A stretch of DNA of 64,000 nucleotides from Heterodera schachtii. Lineage: Eukaryota; Nematoda; Chromadorea; Rhabditida; Heteroderidae. The stretch lies in assembly GCA_023374025.1 (NCBI GenBank), contig SIJG01000005.1, positions 1,925,245 through 1,989,244 of the forward strand, given 5' to 3'. The position numbers and the translations under genes were made by a program. A model generated the notes under the pieces. The model saw nothing but the letters and a program-made list of their open reading frames with translations, searched no databases and was not told where the DNA came from. Positions 1 through 12,332 of the stretch are shown in pieces; within the stretch, counting starts at the first letter, position 1; each line of letters begins with the position of its first letter.

Positions 1-165
1 TGATGATGAAGCTGACTGATGAATGAGCCCATTATGAATGAATTGCTGAATTAAATATTCATATGGCGACGGATCGCAGCAAAAACATTCGATTGGAATA
101 AGTAAATAAACAATTTTATGAACTGCCCAAGTCATTGGAGGGGAATTTTTAAAAAACATGAAAAC

Positions 166-865
166 TAGGGTTGTAAATTATATGGATTAACATATTTTTT
201 CTGCGCATATGCTATGAAGAAAGGGGCTCAAAAATAGCATTTCTGCGTTAAAATTTTTTGATTTGGTGAAAGTTTTTAGTCCATATAAATCCATATTTAA
301 GGGGTTTTCGGGAATAAATCCATATTTCGACATTTTTGCGTTTTTAGTCCATTTTTTGGTCTTTTTTGGAAATTTTCACAAGAAAAATGCAAAAAAAAAA
401 GCAAAAAATACACCCCTAAAGTTCGACTTTTTGGAAATTTTTGAAAATTACACCCCCAAAAATATGAGAAATTTGGGTTTTCGTCGTCATTTTGGCATTT
501 TTAATAAATATTTTCACCATTTTTTTGTGAACTTTTTCTTTTTTTAATTGCGAATTTTTTTTTGAAATTGCCAAACTGGAGGTGTTTTTTTATACAACGG
601 ACGACAATAAAAAATTTGCATTTTTAAATTTTAATCCATTTTTTTATTGTTTTTTATTGTATTTTTTAAGTTTATTTAAGCAAATATTGAATGTATAAAC
701 CTTTTTTGGAATTTTGAGGGTTTAAAACATATATTTTGGCAGTTTTTCGTCCATATTTTGGTCCATATTTGGGCATTTTTGAGCTTTTAGTCCATATTTT
801 GGGCTTTTTTAGTCCATATTTTATGTCCATATTAACGTTTTTAGTCCATATAATTTACAACCCTA
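166..865. mobile_element. hAT-like MITE, TAGGG-end family, copy 1
   Basis: The ends are inverted copies of TAGGGTTGTAAATTATATGG. The element is flanked by a perfect 8-bp duplication, ATGAAAAC, at 158-165 and 866-873. The interior is very AT-rich, with many copies of a TCCATATTT-type word, and has no credible protein. An 8-bp duplication with short inverted ends is what hAT transposase leaves, so a non-autonomous hAT element is the likely class. A close relative with nearly the same ends lies at 59027-59680. Confidence 0.85.
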
Positions 866-873
866 ATGAAAAC

Positions 874-2938
874 ACTAAAACAAATAAATATTTCGCCGCT
901 TCTTAATGTACGTACTTTCATAATGGTCATATTTACATTTATAAGACACTCATCAGCAGAGAATTGGCATAATTTTTGCCAAATGTTTTTAAGACATTGG
1001 CATTAAAAAATGATTTGTTGTTAGTGGACAACTCAGTTGAACATGTTTCTGTATCAAACGAAAGATAATTTTGCAAATGTTTCTCACTTTAACCTTACAA
1101 ACCGCAGAAAAAATTAATAAAATTAAACCGTCAAAAGAATTTATGTAAATGAAAATAAGGAAAGGTGTAAAAAAGGCGCAAAATGCAAATCAGTTAAATG
1201 TTTTTTTCAAATAATTATAATTTTATTTGGGGGCGAAGAGCGAACATTTCTCTTCTGAGAGAGTTGTGAAGAATGGTCCGAAAATGCACTATTTAAATAA
1301 ATTTTGTCTCCTTTTTTTGCCCCCCTGGCTATTTGTGTGTCCATTTCCTTATATATGGTCACTTTTTCCCATTTCGTCATCACTCAGCAACAGAACGTCC
1401 TTCATTTGTCAGCTGTGTGTTCTGTTTGGCCTTTCGTTTGTGCCCGCCCCTTAGTTTTTCCCTCAAAAACTTCCTCAGCTCATTCGTATATTTTAGCGTT
1501 ATATAAAAAAAGATCAAATGAAAATTTTCAACAAAAAACTGCCCAAACTTTTGTCTAAGTCAAAATAATAACATAAATAAAAATGAATATCTGTACAAAA
1601 AAAATAATTCATATTTAATTAAAATAAATAAATATTCAACTTACAGAATCATTAACAAAATTTTTTAATTTTAAACTCAGATAATTGCGGTTGCTTCTAA
1701 ATCAACAATTTATATTTATTAAAATATTTAAATAGGTATTTGAGAATGCAATTTTCGTTGATTCAAATGATGACCATTTTCACAAAGTGTGCCTTAATTA
1801 TGGGAATGTTTGAAAAATCGGAAATTATCGCTACTGACAATAATACTAACAACTGTGGCTCATGAAAGTCAAGTGATACCAACGCCCGTCCACAACTTTT
1901 GTACCAGTTAAATTCCATGTAAAATTCCGTGAAAATGGCGAACCAAGGCATGCCTATGTTACAGTAGGAGATTACGGTAATCACCCAGTGTAAGTCCCCC
2001 CGTGCTGAGACGAACCGAATTAGACAATTATTTTAAAAAAAGAATACTATAAAAGCATTCCACTTCCGATCCAAAAAAAATACATCGATACGAAAATTTT
2101 AATTTCAAATCTTGAAGCCATCAAATTGATTGGCAAATAAGCTTACTAGAATATTTTTCATTTAAAAAAATATTAATTTTCTTCTGAAATTTCATCCAAT
2201 ATTTTAGTAAATTTAAGTTCTTCATTCGTTTCTCCATAAATTTATGCATTTTTTCCCATAAATTTTCCTTCATCCCTATTCTTTTTTCCCTAATGTTACA
2301 ATTCAAAAATTATTGTGCATTTATTAATTGTACGAAATCAAGCATTTATTTTAGCAGAATATTTTAAGAAAAAACATTGAAGAAAATTGAACCTCGAATT
2401 ACATTATTATTATTATTTGAAAATTATTAAAAATCATTGCTTTAAAATAATTAAAATTTAAATGTTTTTTGACACTGAGACCATTTTCGGTTCGCCCACA
2501 CTGAGATTATTTTCGGTTCGACCTAGCACCAGTCCCCCCCCCCCCCCACGGGGCGGGAGAAGCGCAGCATGGGCAAAGAAAAAGCCAAAAAGGAAGACTA
2601 GGACAAAAGGGGGGACAATGAGGACGGCCGAATGCGATCAAATTTTAGGAACTGAGTGATTCAGATAAATAATATCAATTAAAAAATTTAGAAAAATCTA
2701 TCAACAAAAATACTAAGAATTTAACTTTAGTTAATTGGTATTGAGTCCTAATTCTGTCTGTCAATGTGAAAATAAGAACTCACAAATCCTTTTTCAAAAA
2801 TAAATTTGAATTTCTGCTATTTTTTCAGAGTTTGAAGGGTATTCAGCTAATTGCAAACTCAACTCATTTGCTGATTAAACCTATTGTATAATTTTAATGA
2901 GGTGTGAATCGGAATTTTTCGATTTCGTAAATTAAAGA
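874..2938. other. AT-rich intergenic stretch, no gene recognised
   Basis: Short open frames on both strands have poor codon character and no recognisable motif. A C-tract lies near 2527-2540. I see no RNA gene or convincing element boundary here. Confidence 0.5.
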
Positions 2939-2946
2939 GTGCCTAC

Positions 2947-3743
2947 CAGGGATGGCATTCCGAGGCCCCAAAAATTTTCGGAAATCGGAAATCGGAATTC
3001 CGGGGGTCCAAAATTTTTCGGAAATCGGAAATCGGATTTCCGAGACCCAAAAATTTTTCGGAAGTCGGAAATCGGAATTCCGATCCCAAAAACGTCGGAA
3101 ATCGGAAATCGGAAGTCGGAAATCGGAAATTTTTCAAAATATAAAATATAATAAAAAATTTTCTAAATATTTTAATAGGCTAAATTTTAAATTCTTAACC
3201 AAGTAAAAGGCGATTCCAAAATTTTTTGATCTATTTAAATACATATTTGCTTAAAAAAATTATTCAATGATTTTCATCAAAAATTTTGCCTTTTTTTGCG
3301 GCGTGTTTTTTCAAAATTTTTGAGAACATGGTGGGGGAGGTCCGGCGGTGCCGATAGGCGCCGCCGGGGGAAATTTTATAATTTTTAATGCAAATTGTTA
3401 ACAAATTTTGTCCAAAAAATGACCAAATTTAGCGATGTTGAGGCAAAAATTTCTGTAGAAAATAAGATTTTTAGGATCCGGCGGTGCCGATAGGCGCCGC
3501 CGGAAAATTTTTGAAAATTTTAATGCAATTTATTGATAAAAATTGTAAAAAAATGTAAATTTTTTGAAAAAATTCAAAAAAAAATTCCGAAAATTTCCGA
3601 CTTTTTAACCAAAATTTCGGAAATCGGAAGTCGGAATTCCGACGTCCCAAATTTTTTCGGAAATCGGAAATCGGAATTCCGACCCCAAAAATGTCGGAAA
3701 TCGGAAATCGGAAGTCGGAAATCGGAATTCCGTGCCATCCCTG
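2947..3743. mobile_element. hAT-like MITE, CAGGGATGGCA ends
   Basis: The element starts CAGGGATGGCA and ends with its inverted copy TGCCATCCCTG. The flanking 8-bp duplication GTGCCTAC is perfect, at 2939-2946 and 3744-3751. Subterminal parts are arrays of a GGAAATCGGAATTCC-type word. The middle carries two copies of a GC-rich near-palindrome, at 3342-3367 and 3478-3503. No transposase frame is present. A 61-bp relative sits at 24103-24163. Confidence 0.9.
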
Positions 3744-4218
3744 GTGCCTACCTCATTAATTTTTCGAAAAAGAAAGTTTTAATTGGTACCGAGAATTGCA
3801 ATTCCTCTGGTTTTTGTCAATTCAAGCTCAAAATATGGAATTTTTGTTTTAAAAATTATAAATTATAAAAAAACATTTTGCTATCACTGTAAAAATTTAT
3901 CGTTCACAATTTTTTGGCTATTGACCATTATATTTTAAAAATTAAAATGCATAAATTCATTTTTTAAACATCTTTTGGACAGAATATCAAAATGTATTTT
4001 TCCCCAAAATAAAAATGGAATAAATGATATGTGCAATATGCACAATGCAAGGAAAGGTGGTTTTGCAAAAATCAACAAAATGTTAACAAAAATTGTTGTT
4101 GAATAGGAATGCAAATGCTCATATGAGCAGAAGACGAAGAATAAGGCAAAAAACGTAAAGGCACAAAATGGCAAAAATAATATGAAACGGCAAACGCATT
4201 CCAAATCAATTTTTAAGC

Positions 4219-5548
4219 TCATCGCAGCTGACTGACAAAATCCAAAACTTCCTGTACTTCCAACTGCTCCTTCTCATACAGTTTTTTCACATTCGCGCGC
4301 ATCGGTTTTGCACTGTTTGAGAATTCTCTGCACCGCGGCATCGATTTTGTTTTTAAGCTCCGGGCCAGGCTCTCTTCCTTCGGGGATCTGATTATTTTAA
4401 TTCAATCAAGAAAATTAAATTATTTTTTACAGTGATTAAGCCCAACTGATCATCAAGGTCGCACTTTGCTGCCGCAAAATAGGCCAACTGAATTCAGCAC
4501 CATAATAAATAATCGTAAACATGATAAGTTTCACCTTTTCCGCTTGTTTGCAAGTCACGTGAACAGGCCGTTGAGACTTGGTTTCTCCAACCCACAATTC
4601 TTCAGCGATTCGACCTCCGAAAAGCGATTGGATGGTGCCGAAAAGCCGATCTTTGCTGGTCGTCAGTTGGTCGGACTTTGACAAACAAACCGTCTAAACC
4701 AATTAATGTTTTTCAAAATGGTAAACCAAGCATTAACAAAATGGGGTGCAATCAAAATCATGCCGAGACAAACATAACGCAGCTAGAAATTTCAATATAA
4801 GAAAATCTCAATAGAAATTAAATTATTTTGGAAATTTTCGAAACAGTAATCTATCTATCAGTAGATTCTAAAAAAATCGCTGAAAACTTTTAAAAAACTA
4901 TTGTTTTCTTTAAATTTTGCTATAAAAAATTTTGTAAGATTTTTTCTGAAAAATTCTGTTTGAAAATATAGCGGAGTGATTTCGTCCCGGCATGATTTCG
5001 GCTGGCGTGATTTAGGCGGCGGGATTTTGTCCTGTTCCCACAAAATGAACCCTATCCAAAAGAATTTTAAGAAAAAGAAACTCTTTTCGCATCAATATTT
5101 TTACCTCGCCGAGTGTCCCAGCCGAGGGAATTACGGTGACAGCAGTGGACCCGCCCCGGGGACCATCGCGAGATAAACGCGTGCCCCACTTCGTGAGCAC
5201 CTAAATAAATATTAACAAGCAACTTAAAAAAATTATCAAATTAAAAAAATTTACTCACACACACTCCACTTTTCTGCACAGTCGGGAATACGCCATGAAG
5301 GTTCGACTTCACGCAAAATTGCAGCTGAATTGATTTAATTTTATTAAAAAATCAAATATTAGCTGAATGCATCCGTCAAATGTTCCATTTTCAGCTCCTC
5401 TCTTTTGCGGCGAATTCAGTTTTTGCGCGGGAAAGGTGCCTGCTATTCGGAACAAAAAGAGTGCTTTCGCCAACTTGCAGCCATCGTAATTTTGCGGGCT
5501 TCGGAGGAAATCGACGTGCTTTTTCACTTCTTGGATCACATCAGGCAA
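4219..5548 (-). pseudogene. Decayed FtsH/AFG3/YME1-type AAA metalloprotease
   Basis: Pieces of a membrane AAA-plus-M41 protease lie in order on the minus strand. First comes an AAA entry helix (QEVKKHVDFLRSPQNY, from 5548). Next is a zinc-protease HEVGH motif (5181-5195) just after a good splice acceptor. An M41 helix with GGRIAEEL follows at about 4440-4690. Last is an M41 tail, 4219 to about 4390, ending at TGA 4219-4221. The AAA core is essentially gone: no Walker A, Walker B or SRH is visible between 5.2 and 5.45 kb. The HEVGH piece and its continuation are in different frames, and so are the two halves of the tail. This fits a broken copy and not a working mitochondrial protease. The HEVGH motif is the only catalytic signature left. 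Confidence 0.65.
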
Positions 5549-5971
5549 CTGAAAAGTTGGCAGACAATTAGGTGATAAGGATGGAGTCGGCCTTCTGTGC
5601 CGAAAAAAATTTTTGAAAAAAGCGCGCCGCAAAAAACCGTTTTATTTAGTTTTTTAAATTTGGAACAAAATTTACCAAAATGCTGATTTTTGACCCTAAA
5701 TGCTGATTTTTTGCAGGCCAAATGCTGATTTTGAAAATTTTCAGTTGGGAGCCCTGAAAAAATATATTATTACCTTTTAGATAACAAAACAAATAAAAAA
5801 ATTCTAAAAATTGTAAACGTATATCTTAATGTTTTTTCAAATAAGTACAAATTTTAAACCAAGAATTTTCTTAATAAAATAATATTTAGGGAGTCAATTT
5901 TAGGAAAAATTTCAATTCTTAGGGGGGTGTTTTTTGAAATTTTTCAGTTAATGCTTAGAGTATATTTTTAG
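5549..5971. repeat. Truncated MITE remnant and spacer
   Basis: Around 5590-5755 the sequence repeats words such as TGCTGATTTT and ends GGGAGCCCTG. It resembles the right-hand part of the CAGGGTTC elements at 50488 and 54905. No left end or target duplication was found, so it is probably a truncated copy. Nothing else is recognised up to 5963. Confidence 0.45.
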
Positions 5972-7115
5972 TAGAGTCCGGCGGGAACGAGATTTCCGCG
6001 GGAAAACACGGGAATTCCGTTCCCGTTTCCCGTCTTTTTGCCTAACGGGATTTTTACGGGAACGGGAAAAATGACGGGAATCCCGTTCGGGAATCCCGCC
6101 CCGTTCATTTTGCTTTTCCCGTTCCCGTAAATTTTTTCCCAAAAACGGGAATAAAAGTACATGGTAAGAATGGGGCTCTGAGGAAAATTTTTAAAGGAAA
6201 TTGATGGAAAAAGAGAAATTTTTTGACAAAAAATTAAATAAATAAATTGTTTTAAATTCATTAACCGCATATATGTATGTAGTCTAGTGGTTAAGACATC
6301 TGTTCCTCAATTATTTGTCGCTTAGTTTCAATTCCCCATTGGGATAGTAGGTTTTTTATATTTTCTTTCAATTATTTTATATAAAATTTAATTAATAAGA
6401 AACTTTGTCTAACTTTAAAAAATATTTTTCTCAAATTTTAAAATAGCCATAAACCCACAAATTAACCATTAAAGTTCATTTTTTGGACAGAATTTGTTAA
6501 CAAATTTCACTAAAAATTTCAAAAATTTCCCCGGCGGCGCTTATCGGCACCGCCTGACCCCGTCCCTGTATCACAAAAGATTTTGTAAAAGGCGCTCGCA
6601 AAAAAAAGAGATTTTAACCAAAAAAAGATTTTGTAAAGAAAACATAGAAAAATTTTCTAAGAATATTTTGGAATTTTAAAAATAATATACAATTTTACTA
6701 AAAATTAGTGTATATATAAAAATTTTGTAGGATTTTAGAACAGAAAAATTATCAGTTTTGCTTTTTTGCCGGAACCTCAAAAATATTATTACCGGCTTGA
6801 TTTCAAAAATTCAATTTTTAAATTTTTTGTCATTAATAAAAGCAATATTTAATAAGTTACATAGAAATAATTTTTAAAATGTTTAAAATATAATATTTTC
6901 AATTAAAAAAAATAAGTAAAATTAAAAATTTTAGAAAAAAATTAAAAATTTTCGTAAAAAAAAAAATTTTTTTCCCGTTCCCGGCGAAATTTCCGTTAAA
7001 ATTGACGGGATTTTTACGGGAACGGGAAAAAGGCGGGAATCCCGTTCGGGAATCCCGCCCCGTTCATTTTGGTTTTCCCGTTTCCGTTCCCGGAAAATTT
7101 TTTTACCGGACTCTA
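5972..7115. mobile_element. hAT-like MITE, TAGAGTCCGG ends
   Basis: The perfect 10-bp terminal inverted repeat is TAGAGTCCGG / CCGGACTCTA. A perfect 8-bp target duplication, ATTTTTAG, occupies 5964-5971 and 7116-7123. Subterminal blocks are rich in CGGGAACGGGAA-type words arranged as long inverted repeats. One copy of the GC-rich near-palindrome lies at 6531-6556, and tRNA-like promoter boxes lie near 6280-6335. There is no transposase frame. Confidence 0.9.
6280..6335 (+). repeat. Possible tRNA-derived (SINE-like) A and B boxes
   Basis: TAGTCTAGTGG at 6280-6290 fits the RNA polymerase III A box (TRGYNNARNGG). AGTTTCAATTCC at 6324-6335 is close to the B box. The spacing is tRNA-like and a short D-stem (GTCT/AGAC) is possible. 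I could not form a clean TΨC stem or acceptor stem, so this is a tRNA relic or SINE head at best, inside the MITE at 5972-7115. Confidence 0.35.
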
Positions 7116-7123
7116 ATTTTTAG

Positions 7124-8002
7124 TTAGTTATCATAAATTTAATGAACGAATGGGAGTTCTAAAAATATTTTTTTCCTAACCAATTAGCAGGAGGAAGGGG
7201 GAAGAAAGGTAGGAATCTTAACAACGTTATTCAAATTAAAATAAAATTTGCCATTTGTAAAATAGGTAAATTAAACAGGGGTAAATAACAATTTTTTATT
7301 GTTGAAATTTGAAAAGACCATTTTAAAATAATTAATTTACAAAAAAACTTTTGAATGAATAAAATGGTGGACTGCAATAAAAAAAAAGGTCCAAATCATT
7401 CAAGAAATAGTTTTAAATTCGTCATTTCATTTTTTAGAAAGGTTCAAAACATTTAAAAAATATCATTTTTCCTGAATTTTGTGTGGATTAAAAATTTTTT
7501 TTATTAAATGCACAAAAAAATCAAATTCGCCGATTTTTTCCTACATATTTTTATTTATTTATAAAATTTCTTCTGCTAATTAAAATTTTTTTTTGAAATG
7601 TACCCCTAAAAATAGTTTTTTTTCAAAAAAAGAGAAATTAAAAATTATTTTAAATACTTAAAAGGTGATTCTAAGAGCCATACATATTTTGGGTTTTTGT
7701 ACATATTTTGGAATTTTTTTACATATTTTATTTTGCATATTTTGTAAATTTTCTTACATAAAATTCCCAGCCCAACTAACAACTCGAGAAAATCTCACTT
7801 TTGGGGTTTATGTAGGTCTCGAATATATTCCCAAGTATCGGCCCATAGGGATGAGTTAAACATTAAATGCCTATGCGTAGGTGGTTTTTGATATTGATTA
7901 ATATTGACACTTTTTAGCATAAAATTCAGTTGGCGAAATATTTTATAATTATTAATTTTTATTTTTATTTTATTCAATTACAAATTAGCTGAATAAAATT
8001 AA
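7124..8002. other. AT-rich spacer upstream of the first secreted-protein gene
   Basis: No gene is recognised. Around 7675-7760 there are ACATATTTTGG-type words like those inside the small MITE at 58427-58654, so a worn copy of that family may be present. The last few hundred bases probably hold the promoter and 5' leader of the gene starting at 8003, but no motif is distinctive. Confidence 0.4.
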
Positions 8003-11000
8003 ATGAATATAAAAATTGTATTGCTTCTTATTTTTGCTTTGTTCAATTATGAAATATTCGGAGGTTGTTTAAATTCCAAGGAAAAAAGTGAGAATGATTC
8101 AGCTGAAGAGATGGATTTGACACAATTGGCCGGCATTACTTTATCACGTAAATTTAATTACTTTTGATAACGGAATGGAATGTTGCCGGATTCTTGGGTA
8201 CTCCGATTAATTGAGGCCAAAAACGCTCAGACTTTCCACAAAAATTATTAAAACGAAAATGTTTTTAGACCCGGAGATTTCGGGGGCCAGGCCGTTTTCG
8301 TACGGGCCGTTTTGTACGAGAGGATATTCAAAAAAAAACAAAAATAAATAAAACAATTGCATTTAATATTAGTAATGTTAAATTATGCTTTTTAATGTTT
8401 TGACCAAATTAGGTTTCTAATAACTACAAAAACCAAAAACAACAAGTAATTAAAACAAAATTAAACAATTACGCGGACGGCACTTTTGCATTGACGCCGC
8501 TTTTCAGCCAAATCTATGTGTTTTTGGCTAAGTGAGTCTGAAAAACCTATACGCTGTTGTCCCCCAAATGATCACAATTATGCCAATTTCAATCCCGAAA
8601 ACAATATTTTCTCTCTGGTATATACCGAAACTATGAGATTCATTAGTTTGTAATGAAAATTGTTATTTTTGTATTTCTTTTTGTTAAATTTATGAATTTT
8701 CGATTAAAATTTACGAGTGTGGAGTTAAAATTATAAAATTTTGGTTATATTAGCTTTCATGCTTTTTTACATCGGGCTATCGCTTGTACACAACTCGTAC
8801 GAAAACGGCCGTACGAAAACGGCCCCCGTACGAAAACGGCCGTACGAAAACGGCCGTACGAAAACGACCCCGACCCGAGATTTCGATCGACTAAAAAAAA
8901 TACCTTCGAATCAAATCTGTTCATTTTTCATTCGAGAATTCTTTATTTTATTACGTTTATTTATTTTGTGGAAAGATCAATTTTTGAAAAAAATCTTATA
9001 ATTGGTATTTTTTGGAAAATTTATTAACCGATAATTAAAAAATTTCCGGCGTTTAAAAAACATAAAAGAATAAAGAAAACAAATATAATTTAAGAAGTGC
9101 TCAAAAGATCGGAGAAAATAACAAAGAAAAGTGAACAATTGGAGAAAATAAAAAATCCTGAAAAATCAAAGGGCAGATCTTTTAAAGACCAAGGTAATTA
9201 GTAACACATTAAGTGTGACACAAAATAATACGTTCACCCCCAATTTGAGTTTTTACAATGTTCTAATTGACAAAATTTTTTAAATTGTGCAAGGCAATGA
9301 AAAATGCGCAAACAATAAGGTTTATTGATAAAAGCTTTTTCTTTTTTTTTGGGTCTTCAATATCCACCAATTTTATAAAAATGGTGACACAAAATGATAC
9401 GTTCACTTTCAAAAAATTAATAATATCGGAAAATGTCGCCCCAAAAACCCGAAATAATTCATATAAGCTTAATTTTTGAAGCTTATCAAAAAAGTCAATT
9501 ACGCTTTTCATTGCCTTGCACAATGTCAAAAAAAGTTAGTCAATTAGAACTAGGACTAATATTTTTAGTCTCTAAAAACTGCCAAAATAGGCAGTAAAAA
9601 GCCTCAAATTTGGAGGTGTAAAAATGACAAAATTTATTGAAAAATAAAACAAAATTAAGCCAAATTAATATTGAGATAAATAATTTTTAAATTTAAAAAT
9701 TATTGAAGAAAATAAATAAATTTTGGAGATGGATTTTTGAGAAATTTTTCATTTCTAGGGGTGTATTTTTGAAATTTTTCTAGTCGCTTCTTAGGAGTGT
9801 ATTTTTATTTTTTATTGCATTTATGTTAATAATTTTGGCAAAACGCCAAATAGGTCAACATAGGTTTTTTCAAAATTTAGGCTTTTTAAGCTCAAAAAAT
9901 AAAAACCTAGAAAATAGCCTCAAATAACTCGAAAAGTAGCTCAAAAACAACCGAAAAAAATGTTTTTCGTGCGTTTCAGATCACTGGAAGCTTAGGAAAA
10001 ATAGGCAAAAACCATTAGCCATAATTAGAACAGTCTAAAAACCCAATTTCGGAGTTGAATGTATCATTTTGTGTCATCTGTATAATTTTAATTGAATCTC
10101 ATTTTTTAGCAGGTCCTAAAATTTTTCTTAATCGCAATTTAAGCATTTTATGAGAAAAAAAAACTTGTTAATTTATTAATTTTTCCTCCTTTTTTATGTT
10201 TCTGTGGTAAATTAATTAATAAAAACATTTATATATTTAAATGTTTTTTCAGGTCTCAAACAATTGGAAAAGTCGTTTAGAGAATTCATAAAATTCACCA
10301 ATTCCATCAATGAATCGGACGCAAAGTTCGAAAAAGGAAACAATTCAAAAGCAAAAAACGCTGTTGGATTGTATGACGACGAAAAAGGTAAAATGAAAAT
10401 TTAAAGAAAATGAAAAATGAATGAAATAATATTTTATAGACAAATTAACGGTTTTTAAAAATATGCATGAAAGCATAGAAAAGTTCGCTTAATTATTAAA
10501 ATTTTCCAAAGATTGACCTGAATATCGCACTGGTCGGCATTTGTCTAATGAATGATTAATTTAACTACTAATTTAGAATTAATTAAAATAACAAAAGCCC
10601 TGGTCAACCAAAATTGGAAATTGGGAAGAAGCCGAAGCACGAGCATAATTGGACGATTTGCCACGGGAAATTGTAGGACAAATGCTCATTCATTTTGTAT
10701 AATCAATTTGACCGAAAGTGCGCACAGATAAGACGCCAAAAAAGGCCCGCCTAATAATAAAATAAAATGCTTTATCTTATACATAGTTAGGCTAATATTT
10801 TTAGGTTTTTACCTATTTTTTCCTGAACTCTCTATTGTCTGAAATGCACGAAAAACATGTTTTTTGGGGTTTTCGAATTTTTAGAACCTATTTTCTAGGT
10901 TTTTATTTTTTAAAACTTAAAACCTTAAAAATATTTTAAAAACTATTTTAACCTATTTTGGCGTTTTGCCAAAATTTATTTAAAAAATGTAATAAAAACG

Positions 11001-11675
11001 AAAAAAACCCTAAGAATCGACCCCAAAATTTCCGAAAAACACACCCCTAAGAATTGACGAAATTTTTCAAAAAATACACCCTTACGAAATGAAAAATTTC
11101 CTCAAAAATTCATTTCCAAAATTTATTTTATGTATTTTCTTAACAAGAAATATAAATTTTAAAAGATAGGTACATATCTCATACTGATTTAGCTTAATTT
11201 TAAAAAATTTTTAAATAAATTTGTCGTTTTACACCACTAAATATTAAACTTTTTGGCACATATTTTCTATTTTTAGCACCTCTTTTGGGCGTTTTTTAGA
11301 ACCTAAAATCTAACTAATTTTGGCAGTTTTTAACACATAAAAATATTAGCCCTATACATAGAGTCTATCTCTATAGCTGTCTGTTTTTATTTCTCTTGGC
11401 GCACTGTACATTTTTTAACGTAGTGTCTGACTCACAACAGTCTCTGCTGCTTCTTCACATTTCTTATTTTAATTTTCGCTTCAAATTTTATTTTTTTATA
11501 ATAATGCACACTTATGGTCAAATTGATGATTTATGCTTAAACTTATTAGCAAAACAAATTAACATTTTAAGCTAATGAAAAAACGGAAGCCACCAAAATG
11601 CACAAAAATGGAGCAAACGCACAAATAAGAAAATCAAAATCTCTGCGAGACTTTCTTAATGAAGGGAGTCCGTGA
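8003..11675 (+). CDS. Putative secreted protein A (five exons, 192 aa), paralogue of the gene at 13709
   Basis: The exons are 8003-8147, 9095-9193, 10253-10387, 10577-10672 and 11572-11675. All four introns are GT-AG and phase 1. Residues 1-20 form a signal peptide (hydrophobic core about 4-14), with Cys at 22. Residues 49-125 are charged and likely helical. Residues 143-155 read GRSRSTSIIGRFA. The tail carries a KNGA word. No known domain is recognised. The gene at 13709 has the same exon plan, the same phases and identical exon 3 and 4 lengths (135 and 96 nt). It shares the FNYE word after the signal peptide, SFRE in exon 3 and the exon 4 motif. Introns 1, 2 and 4 each contain a MITE. Secretion is inferred from the N-terminus. 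A role as a parasitism effector is speculation from context. Confidence 0.75.
8283..8877. mobile_element. hAT-like MITE in intron 1 of secreted-protein gene A
   Basis: The flanking duplication AGATTTCG is perfect, at 8275-8282 and 8878-8885. The ends are inverted arrays of a CGTACGAAAACGGC word. Two units sit at the left end (about 8290-8325) and five at the right (about 8797-8866). The interior is unique AT-rich sequence without a protein. Confidence 0.8.
9551..10023. mobile_element. hAT-like MITE in intron 2 of secreted-protein gene A
   Basis: A perfect 8-bp duplication, ATTAGAAC, lies at 9543-9550 and 10024-10031. The ends are imperfect inverted repeats (TAGGACTAAT and ATTAGCCATA). It abuts an older inverted repeat of about 290 bp, 9259-9550, whose arms contain GTGCAAGGCAATGAAAA in both orientations. 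The new element seems to have landed at the edge of that repeat. Confidence 0.75.
10788..11354. mobile_element. hAT-like MITE in intron 4 of secreted-protein gene A
   Basis: The ends are TAGGCTAATATTTTTA and its inverted copy TAAAAATATTAGCCCTA. The flanking 8-bp duplications are TACATAGT at 10780-10787 and TACATAGA at 11355-11362, matching at 7 of 8 bases. Internal words such as ACACCCCTAA recur in other MITEs of this window. Confidence 0.75.
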
Positions 11676-11875
11676 TAATGACAAAAAGATTAGTGATGAA
11701 ATGCAAATGTTGAGTCATTAATTGTTCACTATGATATGTTCATATAATAGAGTTATATTATATTGCTTGTAATGAAAACGCTAAATTGAATATAAAATGT
11801 TGACTAAAAGCACGAAATATAGACGAAAATATCGAAAATGGCCAAAATTTTAAATATTCAAAATTGACTTTAAAC

Positions 11876-12324
11876 CGGTTTACCTCAATTCGGCCGTCAC
11901 GATTCGGCCCGCACTGTTCGGCCCCAGCGTGTTTTTCCAATATAACTTTCTATAACTTTTTTCTTTGTAATCCAAATCCAACAATGTTGGTATCATTCGA
12001 AAGCTTATCATGTTTAGAAGCTTTTTCTAAGCTATTGCTTAGCGATTAGACAATTACCAAAAAAGTTATACATGAAAATTGCGAAAAAGTCGAAATTTTT
12101 GAAGTTTTTTCTTAATAAATTTTTTTCAGGCTTAAATTTTTTTGTTTTTTTAGCAAGGCTAATAAAGCATGTTAAGAGCTTTCGAATGATACCAAGATTA
12201 TTGGATTTGGATTATAAATAAAAAAGCAATCGTGGAAAAACACGCTGGGGCCGAACCGTGCCGGCCGAATCGTGACGGCCGAACCGTGAGGGCCGAACTG
12301 TGACGGCCGAACTGAGCGAGTCCG
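11876..12324. mobile_element. hAT-like MITE with CGGCCG-rich ends
   Basis: A perfect 8-bp duplication, CTTTAAAC, lies at 11868-11875 and 12325-12332. The ends are imperfect inverted repeats sharing CTCA-TTCGGCCG. Subterminal arrays of TTCGGCCGTCACGA-type words point inwards from both sides. The inner arms also pair around GGTATCATTCGAAAGC. No protein is encoded. Confidence 0.8.
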
Positions 12325-12332
12325 CTTTAAAC

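Noticed and set aside
2939..3206. Open frames rich in GNRKSEIG-type repeats
   Set aside because: They translate the subterminal array of the MITE at 2947-3743.
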